Origin: Flavivirga algicola
GTDB taxonomy: Bacteria; Bacteroidota; Bacteroidia; Flavobacteriales; Flavobacteriaceae
DNA length: 64,000 nt
Assembly: GCF_012910715.1 (NCBI RefSeq)
Contig: NZ_JABBHF010000013.1
Span: forward strand, 61,498 to 125,497
Reading direction: 5' to 3'
Shown one piece after another: positions 56,205 to 63,994 of this stretch. Numbering within the stretch: the first letter of the stretch is position 1; each line of letters begins with the position of its first letter. Below the pieces are notes generated by a model. That model made no database searches, was not told the origin of the DNA, and saw only the letters and a program-made list of their open reading frames with translations. Made by a program: the position numbers and the translations under genes.

Positions 56205-56290
56205 AAAAAATTCAGTTTTTTGGATTCACAATTAGTACGACATCTAAAATGGCGACTTTCCATTATTCGATAAGGTAGTACTTCACCAAG
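56205..56290 (+). pseudogene. Fragment of a second cupin/JmjC-like gene
   Basis: About 85 bases downstream of the LytTR gene match the conflict-operon cupin gene at 51195-51285: both contain AATTAGTACGACATCTAAAA and TATTCGATAA, with small deletions in between. The frame is broken, so this is a relic, not a functional gene. It is in the same orientation as the intact copy, 5 kb away. Confidence 0.8.
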
Positions 56291-56379
56291 TGTAAAGATT
56301 AAAAAAGGGCTCAACTTTAAAAAGTCAAACCTTCGGTGAATTTTATTTACTCTCTTTACGGGATAATGTCACTATATCA

Positions 56380-57126
56380 TTATTGGTGGTAGTTTTTTTC
56401 TAGTTGAATTTTAATTGTTTTTTCTGTATCAATATCAACAATTGCAATTCCCTCATTAGAACCATCTAACTGTTCAATTAGCTGTCCTTTATTATTCCAA
56501 ATAGAGCTCTTGCCAGCACAATCGTAGTTTCCGGATTTTCCCACAAAATTAGACATTACCGATGTCATCTTATATTTTTTAGAAATATCAGAAATTCGAT
56601 TAATGTCTTTATCAACCCCATTTATTGAGTTTAGAACACTAGCAACATAAACATTAGCCCCATTTTTAAATGCTTTTTCTACATGTTCGCGAATAGATGT
56701 TTCATAGCAGATCGCAAATGCCAGTTTGTTATTTTTAAATGTAATTGGATTTAAATTTTTGCCAGAAACAAAGTAATTTTCTTCACCTGGATGTAGGTAT
56801 TTTTTTGAATATATTATTCTAGATTTATTCGGTTGTAAAAGAATCATACTAATACATATACCCATCTCGCTTTTGGTTGGTAATCCAATTCCAATTATAA
56901 TACTATTGGAATTACTAATTCTCTGGAATTCATCAATTCTTTTATCATCTTTAGTGGTTGCTAATTTTTTTACCAATTCAGGTTCATAACCCGTCAATGA
57001 TAACTCTGGGAAAACTATAATGTCTGCATGGTTTTGAACAGCAAGGTTAATTAGTTTTTTATGATTTTCAATGTTCTTTAAAATATCTCCTTTAATAGGC
57101 TTTGTTTGAGCAATACAAATTTTCAT
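56380..57126 (-). CDS. Carbon-nitrogen hydrolase (nitrilase superfamily)
   Basis: A 248-residue cytoplasmic hydrolase. The catalytic Glu-Lys-Cys triad is visible: Glu41 in IVFPELSLTGY, Lys109 in YSKKYLHPGEE and Cys140 in LAFAICYETS. The length is close to that of one-domain omega-amidase or carbamoylase-type members. It would hydrolyse an amide or a C-N bond; substrate unknown. It leads the minus-strand group at the right end of the window, 179 bases from the convergent LytTR gene. Confidence 0.92.
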   Translation of the reverse strand: MKICIAQTKPIKGDILKNIENHKKLINLAVQNHADIIVFPELSLTGYEPELVKKLATTKDDKRIDEFQRISNSNSIIIGIGLPTKSEMGICISMILLQPNKSRIIYSKKYLHPGEENYFVSGKNLNPITFKNNKLAFAICYETSIREHVEKAFKNGANVYVASVLNSINGVDKDINRISDISKKYKMTSVMSNFVGKSGNYDCAGKSSIWNNKGQLIEQLDGSNEGIAIVDIDTEKTIKIQLEKNYHQ

Positions 57127-57166
57127 TCTGTAGATTAAATTAAGAAAAACGTTTTAAATATAGGGT

Positions 57167-57907
57167 TTATTTGATGATTAGTACCCCAGTAACTTTGCTA
57201 ATTTCAAACCCCAAACTTATATGTTTACCACTATCGCTAACCCATATATTGGCAGAATTATAATAATCAAAATCGGCTCCTACTTCCGCTTCAATTTCAA
57301 ATTCATCATCATAAAGGTTATTACAATTATTAAAAATTAGTATGTTACCAAAATCGTATAGTAAATGAACTTTTTTATCGTCATAGTATTCAATGTTAGA
57401 CGCACCATATAGTCCTATTTGTTGATTATTTTTTAAAGAGATGTTTCTGGTCTCCTCAAAATCTGAAATAGACAAAATTTTATTGACTTTAAAAGAATCA
57501 ATATTTTTTGATAAGAAACGATGTTTATTTTTTAGAATAACTTTATTTATCTCATTTAATTGTTGTTGACTTGTTTCTGACTTAAATATAGAATCCCAGA
57601 GCTTTCTCTCTTCATAATAATCGAATAGATCTGGATCTGACGGATCAATGATTTTAGTTTTAAATTCTATAATTGTATCTTTAGAAAGCATACAAAATCC
57701 ATACTCTGTTTTTATATCATAATGACCTCCCGTTTCGTTTTTTAAAAAACGTGTTTTACAAAGTATTTCACCTTTTTTATTAATTGAAATTGGTTTGATT
57801 TCAGCATAAATATAAGAAGGACCCGTTAGGGAATCCATCGACATACATAATGATAGTACTATTACAATACATAAAATATTTTTACCTCTATTCAGATATA
57901 ATCTCAT
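57167..57907 (-). CDS. Hypothetical protein with hydrophobic N-terminus
   Basis: A 246-residue protein. Residues 10-26 (NILCIVIVLSLCMSM) form a signal or anchor segment. The rest is mixed alpha/beta with YAEIKPISINKKGEIL, GHYDIKTEYGFCML and an acidic stretch EIEAEVGADFDYYN near the C-terminus. I recognise no domain. It lies between the nitrilase and the 409-residue membrane protein on the same strand. Confidence 0.6.
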   Translation of the reverse strand: MRLYLNRGKNILCIVIVLSLCMSMDSLTGPSYIYAEIKPISINKKGEILCKTRFLKNETGGHYDIKTEYGFCMLSKDTIIEFKTKIIDPSDPDLFDYYEERKLWDSIFKSETSQQQLNEINKVILKNKHRFLSKNIDSFKVNKILSISDFEETRNISLKNNQQIGLYGASNIEYYDDKKVHLLYDFGNILIFNNCNNLYDDEFEIEAEVGADFDYYNSANIWVSDSGKHISLGFEISKVTGVLIIK

Positions 57908-57975
57908 TTGAATAAAATTTTAATGAAAATATAACGAATTTATGCATGGATTCGTTATGTGTTTCAATATCTAAT

Positions 57976-59205
57976 TTAGTCAATAATATTGTTAACAAAA
58001 TTTTTAGTTCGCAAAACATACAGCCCATAGTAATCTTGTGATTGTTCTCTATTTTTTTTAGGGCCAATTTTAACAAGAATCAAATCTTTTCCTGTCTCCG
58101 TCATTGGATAATATAGGTAGATCCCTGTTGTAATTCTCCCTTTCTCATCCTCAAAAGCTTCTAATTTAAAAGGGAATGAGATTGACTTAGACTTTAATTT
58201 TATGAAGCCTGTTCCGTACCAACCAGGGTAACCATGGCTTGTCATGCTAAAAAAAGAAGGTTTAAAGCGTTGTTTTTTTTCAAAGGCTTCGATTTTAATA
58301 ACACATTTTTTCTCTAGAGAGGGATACGCTCCTTTTTTTAGTACCGTGAACCTTTTTTTAAAGCTTCCTAAGTATTTCTCTAATTTTATGCTAAATGTCT
58401 CTGAATCTTCCATTTCGGATAATCTTATCCTTCCTTTTGATTGGTAATCGTTTTCCTCTTCAATTGGAATTATTTCATTGAATAGTTTTTTAGATTTTAG
58501 TATAGACCAACCGCTTTCGTTAAATAAAAAGAGCTCAAGTTTTGTATCTTTCTTATTGGAATAATCCACACCAACATCTACCATAGAAGCTTTATCTATA
58601 TAAGTTTTTATTTCGTCTAGAGATAAATTTTTATCATCCATAATTCGTGAATACTTTTTCTTGGTTTTATCTCCAGTATTGAACCAATCTATGTAGTAAT
58701 TACTGTTGAAAAAAACACCACAATTGAATAATCTAGTGTCTACTACAGAAATAGAGTCTATAATATTTCCTCGATCATTGAGTTTCCAATAAACATGTGG
58801 GTTTAACGTTTCCCAATTCCTACTTTTATCAACACTTACAATATAATTACTTTCATTTCTATAATCATAAAGAAGCATGTCTCTGGTAAAAACAAAACCT
58901 TGCCTCCTTTTTTGGTTAAATAGTGGTATCATTTCATAATTATTGGAAACAAGAGGTGCTTCTGACGGATTTTTGTATGAAGTTACTTCCTTTGGTAATG
59001 TTTTACTAGAAATTAATAATATAACATGATCTTTAGAGTATTTATATACTATGAAAGCGCACATTATAAATAAAACTATTTTTAAAATATTATCAACTTT
59101 AAACAGTGTGGAAATTTTAGTATACTTATAAATAATAAATACAATAAAGGCTATAAGAACAAAAAAAAATATTTTAAAAATATTTACTGAATCTACATCT
59201 ATCAT
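57976..59205 (-). CDS. Membrane-anchored hypothetical protein
   Basis: A 409-residue protein with two hydrophobic segments at the N-terminus (about 10-27 and 40-58), then a long soluble part with many aromatic and charged residues (RDMLLYDYRNESNYIV, then VDVGVDYSNKKDTKLELFL). It probably faces the periplasm. I know of no named family. The gap to the next gene downstream is 68 bases, so the genes from 59205 down to 56380 could be one transcript. No catalytic motif was seen. Confidence 0.6.
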   Translation of the reverse strand: MIDVDSVNIFKIFFFVLIAFIVFIIYKYTKISTLFKVDNILKIVLFIMCAFIVYKYSKDHVILLISSKTLPKEVTSYKNPSEAPLVSNNYEMIPLFNQKRRQGFVFTRDMLLYDYRNESNYIVSVDKSRNWETLNPHVYWKLNDRGNIIDSISVVDTRLFNCGVFFNSNYYIDWFNTGDKTKKKYSRIMDDKNLSLDEIKTYIDKASMVDVGVDYSNKKDTKLELFLFNESGWSILKSKKLFNEIIPIEEENDYQSKGRIRLSEMEDSETFSIKLEKYLGSFKKRFTVLKKGAYPSLEKKCVIKIEAFEKKQRFKPSFFSMTSHGYPGWYGTGFIKLKSKSISFPFKLEAFEDEKGRITTGIYLYYPMTETGKDLILVKIGPKKNREQSQDYYGLYVLRTKNFVNNIID

Positions 59206-59388
59206 TAGTTTATAATTTGGGGTAATGGTTACTACAAATGATCATTTTAATGCCCCTTCTCCAGCTATTTCCGATATACTTGTATCTATTTCTGTAAATG
59301 TAAAATTGGGAGTCTGTGACTTATTATTTTAAGAGCGTATCTTTTATTTTTTTAGAGTTTCGGATTCATTCATTTTTTTGGTAATGTT

Positions 59389-59589
59389 TTATAAGTCAAA
59401 TATCTCATTTTTTTGGCCCAAAAATATCCCTGTTTTCAGTGAAACATTAATTCCGTGTTTCGTCTTGAATGCAGTAGTTTCTAAAAAATATTTAATAGTT
59501 TTATTATAGATAATTTCAATTCCTCTGTTTTTTGTAGACTGAATTAGAGGAAATTCAGAGGCTTTAGATATGTGATTAGTGTTCGTCAT
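59389..59589 (-). CDS. Short hypothetical ORF
   Basis: A 66-codon ORF in the gap before the membrane protein gene. The product is basic and contains KYFLETTAFKTKHGINVSL. I see no family, signal peptide or clear ribosome binding site, and it may be a remnant of a larger gene. Immediately downstream (about 59258-59345) another short minus-strand frame reads coding-like (SQTPNFTFTEIDTSISEIAG to a stop), perhaps the tail of a decayed gene. Confidence 0.3.
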   Translation of the reverse strand: MTNTNHISKASEFPLIQSTKNRGIEIIYNKTIKYFLETTAFKTKHGINVSLKTGIFLGQKNEIFDL

Positions 59590-59726
59590 TAAAAAAGTTC
59601 ATTATGATGCATCTTTTGGGCAAATTAAGTACTAGATTTTGTGATAAATTAATTTCTAACTTGTCGTATTACGGTTTGTTTCTAAGATGTTCAGATCATT
59701 TATCTAAATAATAATCCTTAACAATC

Positions 59727-59879
59727 CTAAATTTTCAATATCTGTATTGACCTTATTGGTGTTGCTTGATGAAGAGGAGACCACTCCTCATAAGACCAGT
59801 TCTGATTTACTAGTTTGATATTTTCCTCAATTAGAGTTTTGGCCTTGTTAAAATCTCCTTTATAAGCATTGAATTGAAG
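59727..59879 (-). pseudogene. Ankyrin-repeat gene remnant
   Basis: On the minus strand a 51-codon stretch reads LQFNAYKGDFNKAKTLIEEN, then NQNWSYEEWSPLHQAT, and stops. This matches the beginning of an ankyrin-repeat protein (x-A-x-x-G-D-x-x-x-x-x-x-L-I-x-x-N ... W-x-PLHxA). The consensus is lost after PLHQAT and no start codon fits, so it is a fragment. It is joined to a copy of the flavobacterial cassette repeat. Confidence 0.6.
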
Positions 59880-59890
59880 CTGGTATGATT

Positions 59891-59940
59891 TCGTTGCTTG
59901 TTTAAGTAACTAATTTACTAACAATAAATTATACACGGCT
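59891..59940 (-). repeat. Cassette-type repeat, short form
   Basis: This sequence aligns with the longer repeat at 60471-60592: both carry, in plus-strand order, a TGC-TG-TTTAAG core, then AATTTA-TAA, then CAATxAxTTAT. It lacks the inner hairpin. It lies downstream of the flavin-oxidase-like gene and upstream of the ankyrin fragment. Confidence 0.6.
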
Positions 59941-59962
59941 AAGCCACTGGCTTCTTATCGAA

Positions 59963-60448
59963 TTATAATTCTGCTGTCATTTTTCCTAGGTTGATTTTTT
60001 CAGCTTTTGTGAATTTTATTTCACGAACAAACTCCATCTTTTTCCATAAATATGTATTCCCTTTCAGTCCGTTCGTTGCCTTCATTCTCCGATTCAACCG
60101 TTTGATTTCCTTTTCTGTCGCTTTTCTTTTTTCTCCCAGCTCTCCATAAAGTTTCATTGCTGGAAAATCTCCAAACTTCTCTTTAAACAATGCCTTTATC
60201 CAAAAAAGTCGTCCACTATTTACTCCGAGTAAGCATACTCTAGGGTTGTGAGTAGCATGTTCAGGTAGTTTTGATGGAAATTTTTCAAAGTAAAATCCAG
60301 TTTGATTATCATTCAGAAATAAAGACCCGATTGGTGTCACCGTTGGATTGTTTTCCGAGTCCACAGAAGCGACCGAAACATAAAAGTTAGAAGCAAAACT
60401 CTTATTAAAGTGCTTTCTTATTTTATTCCAATCAGTTTCGATATCCAT
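59963..60448 (-). CDS. Pyridoxamine-5'-phosphate-oxidase family protein
   Basis: A 161-residue protein with the split-barrel flavin-binding fold: FYVSVASVDSENNPTVTPIG (first strands, about 22-41), TGFYFEKFPSKLPEHATHNP and VCLLGVN. The C-terminal helix region is Lys/Arg-rich. Such proteins bind FMN or F420-like cofactors and reduce or oxidise small molecules; a biosynthetic PdxH would be longer. The gene is bounded on both sides by the same repeat (59891-59940 and 60471-60592), consistent with having been moved as a cassette. Confidence 0.85.
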   Translation of the reverse strand: MDIETDWNKIRKHFNKSFASNFYVSVASVDSENNPTVTPIGSLFLNDNQTGFYFEKFPSKLPEHATHNPRVCLLGVNSGRLFWIKALFKEKFGDFPAMKLYGELGEKRKATEKEIKRLNRRMKATNGLKGNTYLWKKMEFVREIKFTKAEKINLGKMTAEL

Positions 60449-60470
60449 TTCTATTTGTTTTGCTTGTGGC

Positions 60471-60592
60471 TAACATTTATGTATAAGATTAGCTGCGTGG
60501 TTTAAGCACCTAATTTAGTAAATACAAACTGAATAGAAAATCCGTGAGGATTTTCAGAAGCAGGTGAGTAGAAGCAATTACTTATAACATCC
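60471..60592 (-). repeat. Cassette-type palindromic repeat, long form
   Basis: A 122-base imperfect palindrome. Its centre is a perfect 8-bp stem GAAAATCC (60536-60543) with GGATTTTC (60548-60555) around GTGA. The outer arms, near 60480-60500 and 60572-60592, share a TATAAG-AATT core in inverted orientation. Sequences of this type (with CTTAAACCACGCA on the minus strand) recur between unrelated accessory genes in Flavobacteriaceae, as I recall. It is comparable in layout to integron attC sites. Confidence 0.65.
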
Positions 60593-60655
60593 ATGAGAAA
60601 TCATTAATATGAGATAATTAAAACAATAAATATTAACTTTGAAGAACTGGGCTAG

Positions 60656-60669
60656 TGCTTTTCATAGGA
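60656..60669 (-). repeat. Direct repeat at cassette boundary, copy 1
   Basis: The 14 bases TGCTTTTCATAGGA (plus-strand reading) recur identically at 61542-61555, with similar flanks (a following GT-GT motif and a T run). The two copies bound the two-gene unit 60689-61532. Confidence 0.7.
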
Positions 60670-60688
60670 GCCAATGTCGTGCGTTTTT

Positions 60689-61294
60689 TTATAAATGTCC
60701 ATTCATTCTAATGATTTCTGCCCCAATTTTAGTTTTTAATTCCATTAGAAATTCTTTTTCCAGATCAGGCCAATTCCAAAACGTAAGTCCAAAGTTTGAA
60801 AAAGCTATTGAATTGTCTGTTTTGTAGTCTGTTAGGCTACTTTCTTTTGAGCAATGAGGACAGATTAAAGAAGCCTTTTCATTATTAGACCATTTATCAA
60901 ATTCAGGAAAAACTGTGTGGAATAAGTTTAATTGCTCTTCTGTACAATTATCGGTAAAAAAGTCTTGAGGTGTGATGCCTTCAAATCGATTTGTATTACA
61001 ACTCGGGCATTCTAATTTAGTCATAGCGGTAAATGCCCCTGCGTTAAATACTTCACGTTCAGTTTTTATTTCAACCCCGCATGTGTTTAAACTTAATATG
61101 TTTTCGTCATATCCAATTGCATCCACGTGTTTGTTTCCAGGTTTATAACCTTTGTTCTTCGTACTCAAAACACAGTCGGATAATTCACTTTGTATTATTT
61201 CATCAGATTGTAACCATTTAACAATTTTTTGACTTAGTTCTTTTGGGTTTTCAACTTCTTTTACCGTACTGATAGTTATATAATTATCACTCAT
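60689..61294 (-). CDS. Hypothetical protein with zinc-ribbon motifs
   Basis: A 201-residue protein. The first 85 residues contain NPKELSQKIVKWLQSDEII. A CPSC pair in LECPSCNTNRFEG (about 99-111) and CPHC in ASLICPHCSKESSL (about 142-155) can form a four-cysteine zinc ribbon. It lies one base after the colicin-immunity-like gene and belongs to the unit bounded by direct repeats. Function unknown. Confidence 0.7.
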   Translation of the reverse strand: MSDNYITISTVKEVENPKELSQKIVKWLQSDEIIQSELSDCVLSTKNKGYKPGNKHVDAIGYDENILSLNTCGVEIKTEREVFNAGAFTAMTKLECPSCNTNRFEGITPQDFFTDNCTEEQLNLFHTVFPEFDKWSNNEKASLICPHCSKESSLTDYKTDNSIAFSNFGLTFWNWPDLEKEFLMELKTKIGAEIIRMNGHL

Positions 61295-61295
61295 T

Positions 61296-61532
61296 TTACA
61301 GGTTAATGGTTTTATAATTCAGGCATTTGTCTACAATACTTTCGACTGTTGGATTGTACTGATTCAGGTTGTCTCTTCTTGCGTTATAATTTTCTGGGTA
61401 ATAGAATAGATTTGCACCGTTGGGATAAGGAACATTTTTATTAAAAAGTTGATATAATTCATCAAGTTCATTTTCCGTTCCCTCAGTTTTTAAAATCTGT
61501 TTTCCTAATTCTATTAATTCACTTCGTGTCAT
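61296..61532 (-). CDS. Colicin/pyocin immunity-like protein
   Basis: A 78-residue protein resembling the colicin DNase immunity (Im7/Im9) family. The hallmark is FNKNVPYPNGANLFYYPENY (compare the family's HPxGTDLIYYP), followed by a helix PTVESIVDKCL. The usual length is about 85 residues. Such proteins bind and block a cognate nuclease bacteriocin in the cytoplasm. No bacteriocin gene is next to it, so it may protect against toxins of neighbouring strains. It shares a cassette with the zinc-ribbon protein. Confidence 0.72.
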   Translation of the reverse strand: MTRSELIELGKQILKTEGTENELDELYQLFNKNVPYPNGANLFYYPENYNARRDNLNQYNPTVESIVDKCLNYKTINL

Positions 61533-61541
61533 TTTTGGTAA

Positions 61542-61555
61542 TGCTTTTCATAGGA
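61542..61555 (-). repeat. Direct repeat at cassette boundary, copy 2
   Basis: A perfect second copy of the 14-base sequence at 60656-60669, 886 bases away. It lies in the 45-base gap between the serine hydrolase and the immunity-like gene. Confidence 0.7.
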
Positions 61556-61577
61556 TACCTTGTTGTAAGCAGTTTTT

Positions 61578-62666
61578 CTAAAGTTCATCAAGTATTGCTG
61601 GTATTAACTCTTGGAAAAACACATTATTAAAATGTCTACCACTACAATTCGTAGCAATACTTATTGCAATGTCCTTTTTTGAGTTATAAAAAGTCATAGA
61701 TTGATATTTTAATGTACCTCCAAAATGTCCAATATATTCCTGTCCATTATAAGTCAATTTCATAATACCGCTACCGTATTCTGAAATTATTCCACTTCCA
61801 ATCGGTATGGTCATAGGTTCCATTTTAATCCATTCCTCCATTTCAGATATGGTACTTGATTTTAAGATTGATTTATCTCTAAATAATTTGGCTAAAAAAT
61901 TATCAAGTGTATTGGTATCTGTAAAAGCTCCACCATCAAAACCATAATATTCTCTCCAAACTGAAACATCTGAACTTGCTTGTTCTGTTTGTCCGAAAAA
62001 GGCTTGTAGTCTATTTTCGTCAAACCCCATTTTTATATTGGAAAGATTGTTAGTACTATAAAAGTTGTTGAAAGCAACATCATAGGATGTTGCTGTAATA
62101 GTTTCTACTATTTTTTGCAAAAAAAGATAATTGGTATTACTGTATGAAAAACTTCCATTATTTTCTAATGTGTTACTAACAAGCAATATTTTTTCCTCAA
62201 AAGTTTTTGGGGCATTATTATTCATTAAATTTTTCATCCAATCAGGATGTTTGGTGTAGTCAGATAAACCACTTGTATGGTTCAGTAGGTTTTTAATGGT
62301 CAAGTTTTCAATTCCTGTTATTGGTCGAGCAAGGTTTACAAAATCGATAACTTTGCTATCTATTCTAAGTTTTTTATCTTCAATAAGTTTAAAAATTAAA
62401 ACAGATGAAAGAAATTTTGTTGTACTCCCAATTCCATAAATGTCTTGCTTTTTAACTTCTTTATGATTGTACTTAAAATCAATAATGTCTTCTCCATTAG
62501 TAATGGTGGCTTCTAGTGAAGGAATATTTTTTTCCTTCGCAATTTTTAAGACTTTCTTCTCTATTTTCTTCGAAAGGTTCGCAGGTTCAATATTTTCTTT
62601 TTCACAAGAAGTGCCCCAAAATAGTTGACTAATTATTATCAATAAATATGTGGTCATTTTATTCAA
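61578..62666 (-). CDS. Lipoprotein serine hydrolase (class C beta-lactamase fold)
   Basis: A 362-residue lipoprotein with lipobox GTSC (Cys21). The beta-lactamase/DD-peptidase active site is visible: Ser81-Thr-Thr-Lys84 (SxxK) in YGIGSTTKFLSS, Tyr175-Ser-Asn177 (YxN) and HFGGTLKY as the third motif (about residue 316). LLNHTSGLSDY is the usual helper motif. It probably hydrolyses peptides, esters or D-Ala-D-Ala linkages in the periplasm rather than being a resistance enzyme. The gap to the IS element on the upstream side is short (about 17 bases), so its natural promoter may have been displaced. Confidence 0.9.
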   Translation of the reverse strand: MNKMTTYLLIIISQLFWGTSCEKENIEPANLSKKIEKKVLKIAKEKNIPSLEATITNGEDIIDFKYNHKEVKKQDIYGIGSTTKFLSSVLIFKLIEDKKLRIDSKVIDFVNLARPITGIENLTIKNLLNHTSGLSDYTKHPDWMKNLMNNNAPKTFEEKILLVSNTLENNGSFSYSNTNYLFLQKIVETITATSYDVAFNNFYSTNNLSNIKMGFDENRLQAFFGQTEQASSDVSVWREYYGFDGGAFTDTNTLDNFLAKLFRDKSILKSSTISEMEEWIKMEPMTIPIGSGIISEYGSGIMKLTYNGQEYIGHFGGTLKYQSMTFYNSKKDIAISIATNCSGRHFNNVFFQELIPAILDEL

Positions 62667-62683
62667 ATTTGTTTTTCTTTAAT

Positions 62684-63994
62684 GTTCGTTAAGATACATA
62701 GTTTACACAAGTTAAAGCTTATGTGTTTACACTAAATTAGTTTCTAACCTTGTCGATTGTTGTTTGTTTCTTAATTGTTTTTCATTAAAGTATCCTAAAA
62801 GTACGTTTCTATAATAGACTTTCCAAATACCATTTCCTAGCTCTTCAATACCCACATGTTTTCCCTTTAATGCTGCGGATAAATATACCCAGTAATATGA
62901 CTTCCATCTAATTGATCCACTCTTAGTTACCTTGAGTACTTTGTAGCTACTATCATAATCATAATGAGTTATTTTTTCAGGGAATGGTCTACATGAAAAA
63001 TCATGTACATCTGATGGTGTCTTCATATCCAAAGCCTCGTGAGGTCGTATATGGTTATATTCCTTTACAAAGTGATTTAAGCGTCTTTGTTGTGCTTTTA
63101 GATCATATGCAGAAGGTTTAGCACAAGCGGCCTTTAAATCACGGTGCATTCGTTCATGTCTTCCATTTTGTTCAGGATGAGCTGGATCAGAAAAAACTGG
63201 AGTAATTCCTAGTTCTATAAACCAATAAGAAAGTTGTGTATAACGTTGAATAGCTCTTACAGACCCAAAGGGACTACCATTATCAGTATGTATTTGTTTA
63301 GGAATACCATACACTCTAAAAACCTTTGTGAATTCTGCCTTTGCAGCTTTTAGAGTTTCTTTGTAGTGTCCTTTAGCAGTGAACAAAAATCGACTTTTAG
63401 AGTCTGCTATGGTCAGTGGGTGACAATAGATTTTATTGCCCATTAAAAACTTTCCTTTATAATCAGCACTCCATACTTCATTACAGGATTTTGGATCAAA
63501 AATAGGGTATATAGGTTTTACTCTTCGCATGCGTTTTTGAGGAGATACCAATCCATGTTTTCGCAGGATATTATGAACAGTTACCACAGATGGGATTTCT
63601 ACTTTAGGAAACTCTTTAAACATTAAAACTCTAATTTTTTTAGCGCCCCAGAGCTTATGTTTTTCTTTTAGCTTAAGAATACTTTTTACGATTTTTTCAT
63701 CCGTTGTATTAGGATGTTTTCCTGGTTTTCTGGATAGCTCTTTTAGACCTTCATAGCCTTGGTTTTCGAATCGATCAATCAATTTGTAAGCGGTGGGTCT
63801 GGAGATTCCAAAACTCTTGCATAATTCTGTGATAGTATATTTTCCAGTACGCCATTCACAGATAAATTCAATTTTTTGTTCCATAGTTGTTGTCGTTTTC
63901 CAAGGCATGATAATTTGATTTTGATCTCAAATTATACCTCAAAAAGTGTAAACTATGTTTCTTTAACTTTGTAAAGGATGTTTCTTTAACGTAC
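62684..63994 (-). mobile_element. IS481-family insertion sequence
   Basis: A complete element about 1.31 kb long. The terminal inverted repeats align over about 50 bases: left GTTCGTTAAGATACATAGTTT, right (reverse complement) GTACGTTAAAGAAACATCCT, then both TTTACA-AAGTTAAAG and TTTACAC. The transposase gene lies between them, reading from right to left. A clear target-site duplication was not found, and the window ends six bases after the right end. Confidence 0.85.
62727..63908 (-). CDS. IS481-family DDE transposase
   Basis: A 393-residue transposase. The N-terminal helix-turn-helix region (about 10-60: FICEWRTGKYTITELCKSFG) is followed by the integrase-core (rve) domain. The catalytic residues are Asp in VWSADYKGKF (about 150), Asp in IHTDNGSPF (about 207) and Glu in PEQNGRHERMH (about 245). 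C-terminal strands follow (YWVYLSAALKGKHVGI, KVYYRNVLLGYF). It appears intact, with no frame shift. It catalyses cut-and-paste or copy-paste movement of the surrounding element. Confidence 0.95.
   Translation of the reverse strand: MPWKTTTTMEQKIEFICEWRTGKYTITELCKSFGISRPTAYKLIDRFENQGYEGLKELSRKPGKHPNTTDEKIVKSILKLKEKHKLWGAKKIRVLMFKEFPKVEIPSVVTVHNILRKHGLVSPQKRMRRVKPIYPIFDPKSCNEVWSADYKGKFLMGNKIYCHPLTIADSKSRFLFTAKGHYKETLKAAKAEFTKVFRVYGIPKQIHTDNGSPFGSVRAIQRYTQLSYWFIELGITPVFSDPAHPEQNGRHERMHRDLKAACAKPSAYDLKAQQRRLNHFVKEYNHIRPHEALDMKTPSDVHDFSCRPFPEKITHYDYDSSYKVLKVTKSGSIRWKSYYWVYLSAALKGKHVGIEELGNGIWKVYYRNVLLGYFNEKQLRNKQQSTRLETNLV

Noticed and set aside
59727..62666. True integron
   Set aside because: No integrase gene is visible, and the repeat tips do not clearly show the GTT-R-box consensus.
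61578..62666. Antibiotic-resistance beta-lactamase
   Set aside because: The motifs fit the broad serine-hydrolase/esterase group of this fold; nothing specific to resistance enzymes was seen.
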